From NCBI GenBank assembly GCA_964557575.1, contig CAZLBC010000092.1:1-18039 (forward strand): a stretch of DNA of 18,039 bases, read 5' to 3'. Below, one piece after another: positions 7,391 to 15,145 of the stretch (within the stretch, counting starts at the first letter, position 1; every line of letters begins with the position of its first letter). The notes below the pieces were generated by a model. The model was given only the letters and a program-made list of their open reading frames with translations. It had not been told where the DNA came from and ran no database searches. Source of the DNA: CAZLBC01 sp964557575 (GTDB taxonomy: Bacteria > Planctomycetota > Phycisphaerae > SM23-33). The position numbers and the translations under genes were made by a program.

Positions 7391-9898
7391 CTATTTCTTC
7401 AGGTCTTCTTCCTTCACGTATCGCTCTATAGTTTTGAGGTCGAAGTCCTTGTCGAGATTCTTCATCAGCATCTCCCACTTCTTGTTCTCATTCGCCACTT
7501 CGCGAGGTTTACGTTTCTGATACTTCTTATGTTCCTCCTTCAGCATCTCCATGTACGGCTTGACCGCGGAGCCATAGTAGGAAAGGGCCTCAAAGCCCTT
7601 CGGAACCCGGCCGAACTTGCCCCATCCTTCTTTATCCACATATTCTGCGGCAAGCGGCAGAGCCTCTTTGAACCTGTTCTTGGCCAGTAAGATGGTGGAG
7701 TTCGCCTGGCCGGCCCCAGCAAACATCACCCCGCTGGGAGCCGGGTTTTTTGCGGCATAATAAATCTCACCCCAAAGCTTGTTGAGTTGGGCTTCACTCA
7801 AATCGTCATACGCGCCGGAGGCAGTAGATCTGGCGCCACCGTTCGGATTCGTCAGCCAGACTTTCATGGCGCCGACAACGAGATCGGGGTCTTGTTTTTC
7901 CAAGCCCTTGCCGTTCGGGAAGTACCCTCTGATATCGGCTACACGCCCGCCATAGAAAAACCTTTTGGCGAGTTGCGCAGTCAGTTTGCCGTATGGATCC
8001 TGCTCCTTGTCGAGCGTGGCAGCCAGCTTCAGGAGGGCTGGGATCGCCATTTTGACCTCCTTGCCCAGACCGTTTTTTCCTCCCCCTCGTAATTGCCCCA
8101 ATCCGACTACGGCAAAGTACTTCATGGTACCGGTCTTGCCGTTCTGAACCTTGTTAATCAACGCTTTCACGGCATCCGCTGATCCGCGGCCGGCGTATTG
8201 AAGTCCGATGCACGCGCCGTAACGGACGAAGCGGTTGGGGCTGTCCAGCATGGTAATCAGTTCCCTGACCACGTTTTGATCACGGTTCCCGAGTTCCACC
8301 GCCGCCTTTTCCCGCACAATCAGCGACCAGTTGCCAAGAGCCTTCAGCAGTTGCTTTATAGAGAGCTCCCTGGGGTCGAACGTGGCTGCGGCAACGGTCT
8401 CCTTCAGTTCCTCGCCGGTAATGGGTTCGACACTGGATTCGCCTTTGCCGGTGATGTAGAGTTGTTTGCGCGGCAGACAGTGCTGCAGCAACCGTAACCC
8501 GGTGGTTTCCCAGTTGTGGTTTTTGTCGTTGTCCGGGTAGCGCGACTCTCCGTTAAAGCGCCGTTCAAAATCAGTGTAATAGCGCGTGTTCCTGCAGAAA
8601 ACACCGGCCGCCTCCTTACCGCCCCGTGCCGCACCGAGGGGACCCCATATCCACGACCAGAAGTGGCCGGTATGCCCGCTCTCACGTTCCGGGTAGGACG
8701 CAACCGTCATGCGCGTAAAGTACGTTGCCGCTTCTTTGTCGCCGGCAATATCGAAGAGCACGGCGGCCTGCGAGTTGCGGCCGTTGTTGTCGTGATCGTG
8801 GTCGTTTGGAGCGTGATCTCCATAGGGGATGGTGCCTTTGTCGACGTAATAACGAAGAAAGTTCAATCCCCTCTTGACCGCTTCATCAACCAGTTTGTTT
8901 TTGACGCCGCATTTCTTCGCCATGACCATCGACAGGATACAGGTTTCGCTGCATTGGTTCATGGCGCCATACGCACCCGGCGGGCCGTACAGACCATTCT
9001 CCTTCCAGTTCGCCATGCAGTGACTGTACGTTCCGACGCCGCTGACGCCCTTGCCGAAATACTCGGCCTGCTTGTTGATGTAGGGCAATACGGTTTCGTC
9101 TTTCGTGGCCAGGTAATACTCGGTCAGAAACAGGAGTCTGTAGGATCCATGCCAGGGACCACCGCCTGCTTTGCTGTCCGGGCCGCCGACCTTATGGGCG
9201 TACTCGCGCACCATCGGCAGGTATTTTTTCTCGCCCGTAGCCAGCAGGCCCAACGCATTCATCACAGATGTAATCCCGCCTCCAAGCCCTTTCTTGAGCA
9301 GATGTGCGCCCGCTTTGTCAATCATGGCCTTCGTCTTCGGGCACTCCCAGGGTACGATCTTGCTGTATGTGCCAAGGACCGGAAGCGTGATCGTAACCTG
9401 CATCTTCTTGCCGCTGGCTGGCCGTACCATGACATGTCTGTGCGTCGGCTGATTGGTCCTCTTGGCCCACTTGGCTCGTTTGCCTTTGTAAACGATCTTT
9501 TCGAGCTTTGTTTTGGGGCGCCAGATCGTCAGCACGAGCTTGCCGCCGTTCTCTTTCTTCTCCGCTTCGGTGATCGCTTCGACAAGTTCTCTCCGGGCGT
9601 CGGACTTGAACGTGCCGCCGTTTAACCCCAGAATCACGTCGGTTTCGCGCAGGATGCCGGCAGCGGGTGAGTTCTTTTGAACCTTATTTACCAGAACCTG
9701 CTTCGTTCCGTTTTTCGACCAGAAATAGCCCTCGACCCCCGTCGGGCCGACGTTCCAGGACCTGGTCTTTTTCGCGTCAACCTGATCGCCCTTGGTATAG
9801 TCGGGGTGAACGTTCTTTTTACGCTTCGCCCAGGCCGGCTGCACGGCCAGTGCCAGTCCCATCAAAATCAAAACGATTTGCGCTTTTTGTATTTTCAT
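7391..9898 (-). CDS. DUF6288-type secreted protein A (PDZ-like, alpha-toroid and HEAT-repeat regions)
   Basis: About 835 residues. AAGGAG lies 9 nt before ATG 9898 (an adjacent GTG at 9901 is also possible). A Sec signal (IVLILMGLALAVQPAWA) ends near residue 25. Residues about 50-130 form a PDZ-like module (LVNKVQKNSPAAGILRETDVILGLNGG, then AITEAEKKENGGKLVLTIWR). A Lys/Arg-rich insert (about 130-167) absent from paralogue B follows. Residues about 185-485 look alpha-helical with strongly conserved polar motifs: AYGAMNQCS, PYGDHAPNDHDHDNNGRNSQAAVLFD, SGHTGHFWSWIWG, NWETTGLRLLQHCLPR. This is reminiscent of alpha/alpha-toroid enzymes. Residues about 510-640 are HEAT-like repeats (NVVRELITMLDSPNRFVRYGA). 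It matches what is known as DUF6288; no reaction is established. Being first in an operon with SASA and phosphoesterase genes and divergent from a sugar regulator suggests a role in polysaccharide processing (inference). Confidence 0.83.
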   Translation of the reverse strand: MKIQKAQIVLILMGLALAVQPAWAKRKKNVHPDYTKGDQVDAKKTRSWNVGPTGVEGYFWSKNGTKQVLVNKVQKNSPAAGILRETDVILGLNGGTFKSDARRELVEAITEAEKKENGGKLVLTIWRPKTKLEKIVYKGKRAKWAKRTNQPTHRHVMVRPASGKKMQVTITLPVLGTYSKIVPWECPKTKAMIDKAGAHLLKKGLGGGITSVMNALGLLATGEKKYLPMVREYAHKVGGPDSKAGGGPWHGSYRLLFLTEYYLATKDETVLPYINKQAEYFGKGVSGVGTYSHCMANWKENGLYGPPGAYGAMNQCSETCILSMVMAKKCGVKNKLVDEAVKRGLNFLRYYVDKGTIPYGDHAPNDHDHDNNGRNSQAAVLFDIAGDKEAATYFTRMTVASYPERESGHTGHFWSWIWGPLGAARGGKEAAGVFCRNTRYYTDFERRFNGESRYPDNDKNHNWETTGLRLLQHCLPRKQLYITGKGESSVEPITGEELKETVAAATFDPRELSIKQLLKALGNWSLIVREKAAVELGNRDQNVVRELITMLDSPNRFVRYGACIGLQYAGRGSADAVKALINKVQNGKTGTMKYFAVVGLGQLRGGGKNGLGKEVKMAIPALLKLAATLDKEQDPYGKLTAQLAKRFFYGGRVADIRGYFPNGKGLEKQDPDLVVGAMKVWLTNPNGGARSTASGAYDDLSEAQLNKLWGEIYYAAKNPAPSGVMFAGAGQANSTILLAKNRFKEALPLAAEYVDKEGWGKFGRVPKGFEALSYYGSAVKPYMEMLKEEHKKYQKRKPREVANENKKWEMLMKNLDKDFDLKTIERYVKEEDLKK

Positions 9899-10098
9899 CA
9901 CTCTATGCTCCTTGGGGTTTTGTTTCTCTCTCCAATGATACCGCGACGGGGAAACCAGTATGTCTTCTTGTCTCAGAGCAACCCAATGCTTGTTGCCGGC
10001 CTGTTGAAGGGCTGAGATTCAGACAAAAACCATCAAAACCCCGCGGCCGGTGTCAGGTAGAGGTTCTTTTTTATTTTATCTGACTCAGCTATATGATA

Positions 10099-10115
10099 AC
10101 TCGTCATGATCGAGT
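10099..10115. promoter_or_regulatory. Candidate operator palindrome, DUF6288-A side
   Basis: ACTCG-TCATGAT-CGAGT is an inverted repeat with 5-bp arms and a TCATGA core, about 200 bp upstream of DUF6288-A and 55 bp upstream of the regulator gene. It sits in the AT-rich divergent intergenic region (9899-10169), otherwise free of genes. It could be a regulator binding site; no second copy was found elsewhere in the window. Confidence 0.35.
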
Positions 10116-10119
10116 CTAG

Positions 10120-10148
10120 GCGCAAAAAAAACTAGTTTATGCGCATAA
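10120..10148. promoter_or_regulatory. Candidate XylR-like operator and overlapping promoter region
   Basis: TTATGCGCATAA (10137-10148) is a perfect 12-bp palindrome, and GCGCA (10120-10124) pairs with TGCGC (10140-10144) around an ACTAGT centre, giving nested symmetry. It ends 21 bp before the regulator ATG. A TATAAA (10159-10164) follows only 5 bp before the ATG, so the regulator mRNA may have almost no leader. The position suggests autorepression or control of both divergent transcripts, but binding is inferred. Confidence 0.45.
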
Positions 10149-10169
10149 CAGGGATTAGTATAAAAACCC

Positions 10170-11339
10170 ATGAGTCTTTCCCGTCGCGTTGCCATTGCAT
10201 TGCAGATCGATGAGCCGTATCCGCATCACCAGGAGGTGTTTGCGGGGATTCAGCGGTATGCGCAGGAACGCGGGGGTTGGGAGTGTTTAATCGACGAGCA
10301 CCCGTCTTACGGCAGGCGGCAACGGCGCGAACCGGCAAAACGGTACGACGGCGTGATCGCGCGGGCAACGCCGCACCTGCAGCGGCGGCTTCAACGGCGG
10401 GGAATTCCGCTGGTCAACACGCTGTTCCAGACGAATCGGCCGGGGCTGCCGGGTGTCTACGCCGACCCGTGGGCCATAGGGCGCCTTGCCGCGGAGCACG
10501 TCATCGACCGGGCCTTTCGGCGGTTGTGCGTACTGGTCGACCGGCGGCACAAACACTCGTGGGAAATCTGCCGGGGGTACCTGCAGCGGGCGGCGAAGGC
10601 ACATGTCTCGTGCACGGTACACGACCTGACCGAAGAGCCTTACGAAGATCCCGGCTGCTGGCTGCGCCTGGAGAGATCGCTGATCGACGTGCTTGAGGAG
10701 CTGACGCCGCCGGTTGCCGTGTTTGCCGAGACGGCGCCGGTTGCGCGATTAATGGTACAGCTTGCCGGCACGCGAAACTGGCGTGTACCGCACGACATGG
10801 CGATCCTGTGCGCGCACAATCTCAAGGCGGTCGTCAGCGTGGTGCCTCAGATCAGTTCGATCGAACCCAACTGCGAGCGAGCGGGATATGAAGCGGCCGG
10901 ACTGCTTGACCGGCTCATGGCGGGCAAGAAGCCGCCGCCGGAGCCGCTGTATGTGCCGCCCCGCAGCGTCATTGCCCGCGAGTCGACGGACTATTGTGCG
11001 GTGGAAGACAAGGTGGTTGCCGCCGCGCTGCACTTTGTTTCCGGACGTCTCGGCAAGCCGCTGCGGTTGAAAGAAATCGCCGCGGCGGTCATGGTTTCCC
11101 CGAGAACGTTGCAGCAGCGATTTCGTGCGGGCCTGGGAAGAAGTGTCAGCGACGAGATCCGCCGGCTGCGGATCGAGGCGGCGAAGCGAATGCTCGCCGA
11201 GCCGGACCGCCAGATTCAGAAAATCGCGGTCCTCTGCGGGTTCAGAAACACCGACATCATGGGCCAGGTCTTCCGTCGGGAAGTGGGCTCGAGTCCCCGC
11301 CGGTATCGCCGGCAGGTGACGGAGGGCTGCCCCAATTGA
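10170..11339 (+). CDS. XylR-family transcriptional regulator (PBP1-like sensor plus AraC HTH)
   Basis: A 389-residue cytoplasmic regulator. Residues about 5-270 have the LacI/XylR periplasmic-binding-protein-like fold: VAIALQIDEPYPHHQEVFAGI at the start, YDGVIARA (59-66), GIPLVNTL (78-85), VYADPWAIGRLAAEHVIDRAFRRLCVL (96-122), PVAVFAETAPVARLMVQ (181-197) and ISSIEPNCERAGYEAAGLLDRLM (228-250). Residues about 280-382 are an AraC-type double helix-turn-helix (LRLKEIAAAVMVSPRTLQQRF and IQKIAVLCGFRNTDIMGQVFRREVGSSPRRYRR). This domain order is that of E. coli XylR, which senses xylose; ligand-site residues differ enough that the sugar cannot be named. No Shine-Dalgarno is visible before ATG 10170. 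It is transcribed away from DUF6288-A and towards DUF6288-B, making it the obvious local controller. Confidence 0.92.
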   Translation: MSLSRRVAIALQIDEPYPHHQEVFAGIQRYAQERGGWECLIDEHPSYGRRQRREPAKRYDGVIARATPHLQRRLQRRGIPLVNTLFQTNRPGLPGVYADPWAIGRLAAEHVIDRAFRRLCVLVDRRHKHSWEICRGYLQRAAKAHVSCTVHDLTEEPYEDPGCWLRLERSLIDVLEELTPPVAVFAETAPVARLMVQLAGTRNWRVPHDMAILCAHNLKAVVSVVPQISSIEPNCERAGYEAAGLLDRLMAGKKPPPEPLYVPPRSVIARESTDYCAVEDKVVAAALHFVSGRLGKPLRLKEIAAAVMVSPRTLQQRFRAGLGRSVSDEIRRLRIEAAKRMLAEPDRQIQKIAVLCGFRNTDIMGQVFRREVGSSPRRYRRQVTEGCPN

Positions 11340-11393
11340 GTTTGCACGTTATCCGGCGCGTGTCAATGCGACCGGCTCACACTGCTCTGTTCC

Positions 11394-11457
11394 GGCAAGG
11401 GCCTTGCCCCCCTGCCTCGTCTTCCGCATTGAGGAACGCGGACCGGACGGTCTTTTT
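11394..11457. terminator. Hairpins between the convergent regulator and DUF6288-B genes
   Basis: Two hairpins lie in the 117-bp convergent gap. GGCAAG-GGC-CTTGCC (11394-11408) has a 6-bp stem. GACC-GGAC-GGTC followed by five T (about 11441-11456) resembles a short factor-independent terminator for the plus-strand regulator gene. The second stem is only 4 bp, so strength is uncertain. Confidence 0.4.
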
Positions 11458-14036
11458 CATTGTTCACCGGCGAGGGGATCGGGCGTGGCATCGATATAGG
11501 CCTTGATGCTTTTCAGCTTCGGCGCCGGCTTCTCGACTGCCTCGGCCAGGCGTCTCAAGAAGTCTTTGGCGTGCTCCTGGTTGTTCTTGCTCTTATTCGC
11601 TTTCGTCCATCCGGCAAGCACCTTGTTGATCTCCTCGACAAAGCTCTCCAGGGCCGCGCCATATTTCAACAGTGACGGAATGCCCTGCTTCTTTCTGAAC
11701 TTATTGCCCCATCCCTCCTGGCGCAATGCCCAATCAATACCCACGGGGATGCCTTCTTTTATGCCTTTATCAGCCATCAACGCCAATCCCCTGCCCCGCA
11801 CGCCGCCGGCGGCCATGCTGCCGCTGGGCGCCTGGTACCTGGTCGCGTAGTAGATGGCGCCCCAGAGTTGCTTGAGGTCCTTCTCGGTCAGGCGGGGAAA
11901 GACAACGCCGGCGGTGGTGCGCGCGCCGCCGTTCGGGTTGATCAGCAGGGATTTCAGCGCGGGAATCAGAAGATCCCGATCCACGTTCTCGACACCGTTG
12001 CCGTTCGGCAGGCAGCCGGTGAAGTTCGCCGTGCCGCCGCCGTAGAAGAGCGTGGACGCGATGACGTTGTGCAGTTTGCGCAACGGATCCTTCCGGGGTT
12101 CGTAGGTGGCCGCCTGCTTCAGAAGGGCGGGTATCGCCTTGTCAATGGCGCCGCCTTCCTTTGCCAGGGTGTTCTTCAGTATTTTCCATCTACGGATCGG
12201 GGGGCGCTGCCAGATGCGCATTTTCCTGAAGGCGCACGCGGCATAATAGCGCATGGTCAAATCGCTGTCTTTCTCGAGTTTCTTGACCAGGGCATCGATC
12301 GCTTCCGCGGACCCGCGACCGGCATAACTCAACCCCTCGGCCGCCCCGTAGCGAGCGTAGCGGTTCGGGCTGTCGAGCAGGGCAATCATCTCCCCGACCA
12401 CGTTCTCGTCGCGCCGGCCGAGTTCCTCGGCGGCCCGGCGCCTGACCGTCGGAGACCACGAGCCCAGCTTTTTCAGCAGTTCCTTGACCGTGAGCTTCTT
12501 CGGGTCGAACACCCCGGCGGCAACGACGTCTTTCAGGTCGTCACCGGTGATCGGGGAAATGCACGAACCGCCCTTCCCGGTTATATAGAGTTTCCTGCGC
12601 GGCAGGCAATGCTGCAGGAGCCGGGAACCGGTGGTACTCCAGTTTTTGTATTTTCCATGATCGATACTGGCCAGTTGAGGCTGATAGATGTATCTGCCGT
12701 CGGCGCGGCGCTCCAGTTCCGTAAACCACCGGGTGTTCTCGACAAACGACTGGGCCGCTTCGTCTCCGCCGCGGGCCGCGCCGGGCGCGCCCCATTGAAA
12801 TGAGAAAAAGTGTCCCGTGTGGCCGGCCTCGCGCAGCCGGTAGGAGGCCAGTGTCGTACGCGTGTAGTATTCGGTCGCTTCCTTATCGCCGAGCAGGTCG
12901 AAGAGGACCGCAGCCTGGGAATTGACGCCGTTGTTGTCGTGGTGCGGACCCGGCGGGTGGTCGCCGTAGGGAATCGAGCCCTTGTCCACAAACCAGCGAT
13001 AGAAGTACGCGGCCTTTTGTATGACGCGATCGACCTCATCGTCCCGGACCCCGCACTTGCGGGCCAGCACCAGGGCCAGCGCGCAGGTGATGCTGCACTG
13101 GTTCATGGCGCCGTATGCCGACGGATACTTCCATCGCCTGCCGTGCGCCTTGAAGTGGTAGGCCGATCCGTGGCTGAAGGTACCCACGTCGCTGGCCCCC
13201 CGGGCGATGCGTACGGCAACCGTGTGTATCGCCGGCAGGACATACTCATCCCTGGTGGCAAGATAGTACTCGGTCAGCAGAAGGGTCTCGTAGCTGATGT
13301 TCCAACTGTGGAATCCCCCGTCCCCCTCCTTGGCGGCATCGGCGAGTTTCCTGACATACTCCTTGATGGCGGGCAGGTACTTCTCGTCCCCCGTGGCCAG
13401 CAGGCCGAGCACCTCCAGCCGCGTGGCGATTCCTCCCCTGATGCTGCGCCTGCCGCGCCGCTCCGTGAAGAGGCCGCGATCGAGGATGTATGTGCAGGCG
13501 GCCTCGACAATCGCGTCGGTCTTGCCGCATTGCCGGGGAGACGTTTCGCTGAAACTCCCCATGACGGGCAGCGTGATGGTGACCGTTTGCGTGTTGCCAG
13601 CGCGCCAGATGGTCAGCACCAGCTTCCCGCCGTTTTCCTTCTTCTCGGCTTCGGTAATGGCCGCGGACAGCGTCTTCCGGGCATCGGCCGTGAAGGCCCC
13701 CTCGCCGACCCCCAGGATCACGTCGCCCACCTTCAGCACGCCGTCGGCGGGGGTGCCCCTGGTCACGCTCCTGATCTGAATCATGCGGGTGTCCTTGGTC
13801 TGCTCGGCGGTGCCGATCGCGCGATTGCCCCAGATATTTCCGATAGCGCCGATCGGCCCGAGGTTCCAGCAATTCAGTTTCCCTTCAAGCTTTTCACCCT
13901 TCGTGTAGTCCGGTTCAACCGTTTGACCGGATCGGCCGGCAAACGCACCGGTGCAGGCAACCAGAACGGCCAGCGCCGGCGGCAACATTCTTCTAAAACA
14001 TCTTCCGTTCCTGTCGGATTCGATTTGAATCATCAT
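11457..14036 (-). CDS. DUF6288-type secreted protein B
   Basis: An 859-residue paralogue of the protein at 7391-9898. GGAGG sits just before ATG ATG (14036/14033). A signal peptide (MLPPALAVLVACTGAFAG, about residues 17-34) is preceded by a long n-region. The PDZ-like module is at about 60-145 (SVTRGTPADGVLKVGDVILG, then TEAEKKENGGKLVLTIWR shared exactly with A). The helical middle repeats the family motifs: AYGAMNQCS, PYGDHPPGPHHDNNGVNSQAAVLFD, AGHTGHFFSFQWGAPGAARGG, NWSTTGSRLLQHCLPRRKLYITGKG. HEAT-like repeats follow (NVVGEMIALLDSPNRYARYGAAEGLSYAGRGSAEAI). It lacks the basic insert of A but has its own insert (MRIWQRPPIRRWKILKNTLAKEGG region). Silent-site differences from A are numerous, so the duplication is old. 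It is convergent with the regulator and follows a broken small gene. Function unknown; secreted and probably working alongside A. Confidence 0.83.
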   Translation of the reverse strand: MMIQIESDRNGRCFRRMLPPALAVLVACTGAFAGRSGQTVEPDYTKGEKLEGKLNCWNLGPIGAIGNIWGNRAIGTAEQTKDTRMIQIRSVTRGTPADGVLKVGDVILGVGEGAFTADARKTLSAAITEAEKKENGGKLVLTIWRAGNTQTVTITLPVMGSFSETSPRQCGKTDAIVEAACTYILDRGLFTERRGRRSIRGGIATRLEVLGLLATGDEKYLPAIKEYVRKLADAAKEGDGGFHSWNISYETLLLTEYYLATRDEYVLPAIHTVAVRIARGASDVGTFSHGSAYHFKAHGRRWKYPSAYGAMNQCSITCALALVLARKCGVRDDEVDRVIQKAAYFYRWFVDKGSIPYGDHPPGPHHDNNGVNSQAAVLFDLLGDKEATEYYTRTTLASYRLREAGHTGHFFSFQWGAPGAARGGDEAAQSFVENTRWFTELERRADGRYIYQPQLASIDHGKYKNWSTTGSRLLQHCLPRRKLYITGKGGSCISPITGDDLKDVVAAGVFDPKKLTVKELLKKLGSWSPTVRRRAAEELGRRDENVVGEMIALLDSPNRYARYGAAEGLSYAGRGSAEAIDALVKKLEKDSDLTMRYYAACAFRKMRIWQRPPIRRWKILKNTLAKEGGAIDKAIPALLKQAATYEPRKDPLRKLHNVIASTLFYGGGTANFTGCLPNGNGVENVDRDLLIPALKSLLINPNGGARTTAGVVFPRLTEKDLKQLWGAIYYATRYQAPSGSMAAGGVRGRGLALMADKGIKEGIPVGIDWALRQEGWGNKFRKKQGIPSLLKYGAALESFVEEINKVLAGWTKANKSKNNQEHAKDFLRRLAEAVEKPAPKLKSIKAYIDATPDPLAGEQ

Positions 14037-14134
14037 CCGCCTCCTGTTCGCGGGCCTGGTAAGGTCTTCCCGACGCCGCAGCGCGACCGGGCCTGATTAA
14101 GATAACCGCGGCAACGCCACGGCGTCGGCGGCTT

Positions 14135-14453
14135 TCACTGCTTTTTTTCGCCGGCCTCCTGTTCCTGCTCGAGAAGCGCTGTGGCTTCCGCAACCAGGCG
14201 GCGCCGGTCTTCGCTCTTCAGCGCTTCGGTCAGTTGTCTCTTCTCGCCTCTGTTGAGGTGAAGGGGATCCTCCGCGTCTTTGCCGGTCAGCGCCTTCAGG
14301 AGGTCCGCGTTCGTCCAGTCATCGCTGCGCTGTGTCGCCGGCGGCGGGATGTACGAAAACGTCTTTTTTCGCCGTCTCGGCGGTATAGGCCATCGAACCG
14401 GGAAACAGGGCAATAATTACGGCATGCTGGAGAAATCGGCTTCATACAACCAT
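14135..14453 (-). pseudogene. Broken small secreted-protein gene upstream of DUF6288-B
   Basis: ATG 14453 has an ideal AAGGA 6-7 nt upstream, but codon 4 is TGA. The same frame then continues as a signal-peptide-like stretch (RFLQHAVIIALFPGSMAYTA) and ETAKKDVFVHPAAGDTAQ, stops, and the charged helical C-terminal part (SDDWTNADLLKALTGKD, LNRGEKRQLTEALKS, LLEQEQEAGEKKQ, TGA at 14135) lies one base out of frame. The switch is between about 14318 and 14340. An alternative ATG at 14445 would need one base removed instead of the TGA changed. Restored, it would be a secreted protein of about 105 residues with a charged helical tail. I do not recognise the family. Its stop is 98 bp before DUF6288-B, suggesting a former operon partner. 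Two lesions favour decay, but assembly indels are possible. The 195 bp upstream (14454-14648) are AT-rich and hold no gene I can support. Confidence 0.5.
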
Positions 14454-14648
14454 GTTTTTTCCTTACCGGAGCGAACGTAACACGTGAATCTACAAGATAA
14501 CAGATGTAAACCGCGTGTTTGCGAAAAAATGGCGCGTTTTTGAGAAAGGAAAACCGTCGGATGAAAAATCGTTTTGAAAAATTTAGCGCTCTGTGAAAAA
14601 ACAGGCCTTACCCGGAATGTTACACCCTGAACAGGCCGATAACAAACC

Positions 14649-15071
14649 TTAAGCTACTCTGATAGAGGAAGCCGAGGGTTTCCTTTCGCGTACGTCTATG
14701 AACTCCACCAGCGGGATCGGATTCGTGTCGTCGTCAAAGGGGAGATTCCTCTTGTCCGGTGGTACTGCATCGAGATGAACGATGCCCATGACTGCGTAGT
14801 CTACGCCGTCGGCGTCACCGACAGCGAGAGACACGAAGCGCTCGAATTCCTCACGATCAAGAACAACGACAGGGCAATTGCCGCAGAAATGGCCGGCCCT
14901 GTTCCCTACCCCGTGCATAGCGAAGTCTCCCGCCCGGCGCGTGGCCAGCACGTAGGTGTGCTGCTCACACCCCAACGCGGCGTGACAAATCGGACACGTC
15001 GCGCACCCGCCGACGGCATCCGACCAGTACATCTTGCGTGGCAATGATGCCGAGAATTTGTGTCTGCTCAT
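14649..15071 (-). CDS. Small zinc-ribbon-like protein in cassette array
   Basis: A 140-residue soluble protein with ATG 15071 after a purine-rich AGAAGAAG. Two Cys pairs suggest a zinc ribbon: C-A-T-C-P-I-C-H (Cys23, 26, 29, His30) and HFCGNCPVVVLDREEFERF (Cys63, Cys66). The middle (VSLAVGDADGVDYAVMGIVHLDAVPPDKRNLPFDDDTNPIPLVEF) is acidic and the tail basic. I do not recognise a named family. The ATG is 11 bp after the GTTCGGC core of an attC-like site, the position expected of the first ORF in an integron cassette. No convincing attC follows its own stop, so its cassette may have lost its 3' end or be the array boundary. Confidence 0.65.
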   Translation of the reverse strand: MSRHKFSASLPRKMYWSDAVGGCATCPICHAALGCEQHTYVLATRRAGDFAMHGVGNRAGHFCGNCPVVVLDREEFERFVSLAVGDADGVDYAVMGIVHLDAVPPDKRNLPFDDDTNPIPLVEFIDVRERKPSASSIRVA

Positions 15072-15082
15072 CTTCTTCTCTC

Positions 15083-15143
15083 GCCGAACGACTCGTTGAG
15101 GGGCGCGAGGTTACGAGCGTCCCTCTCCATCGACTGGTTCGAA
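15083..15143 (-). repeat. attC-like site 3 (after DUF6487-like gene)
   Basis: On the minus strand: TTCGAAC, spacer CAG, TCGAT-G-GAG, a 24-nt apical part (AGGGACGC...GCGCCC, itself paired), CTC-AACGA, spacer GTC, GTTCGGC. The arms TCGAT/GAG pair with CTC/AACGA with one mismatch and one extra G on the left arm, the extrahelical base characteristic of attC. The outer AAC/GTT cores pair. It starts 2 bp after the stop of the preceding ORF. Confidence 0.65.
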
Positions 15144-15145
15144 TT

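Noticed and set aside
14454..14648. CRISPR, tRNA or attC in the AT-rich gap after the zinc-ribbon-like gene
   Set aside because: No regularly spaced repeats, no cloverleaf-like arms and no paired AAC/GTT cores with arms were found; only A/T runs and a GTTATCG without a partner.
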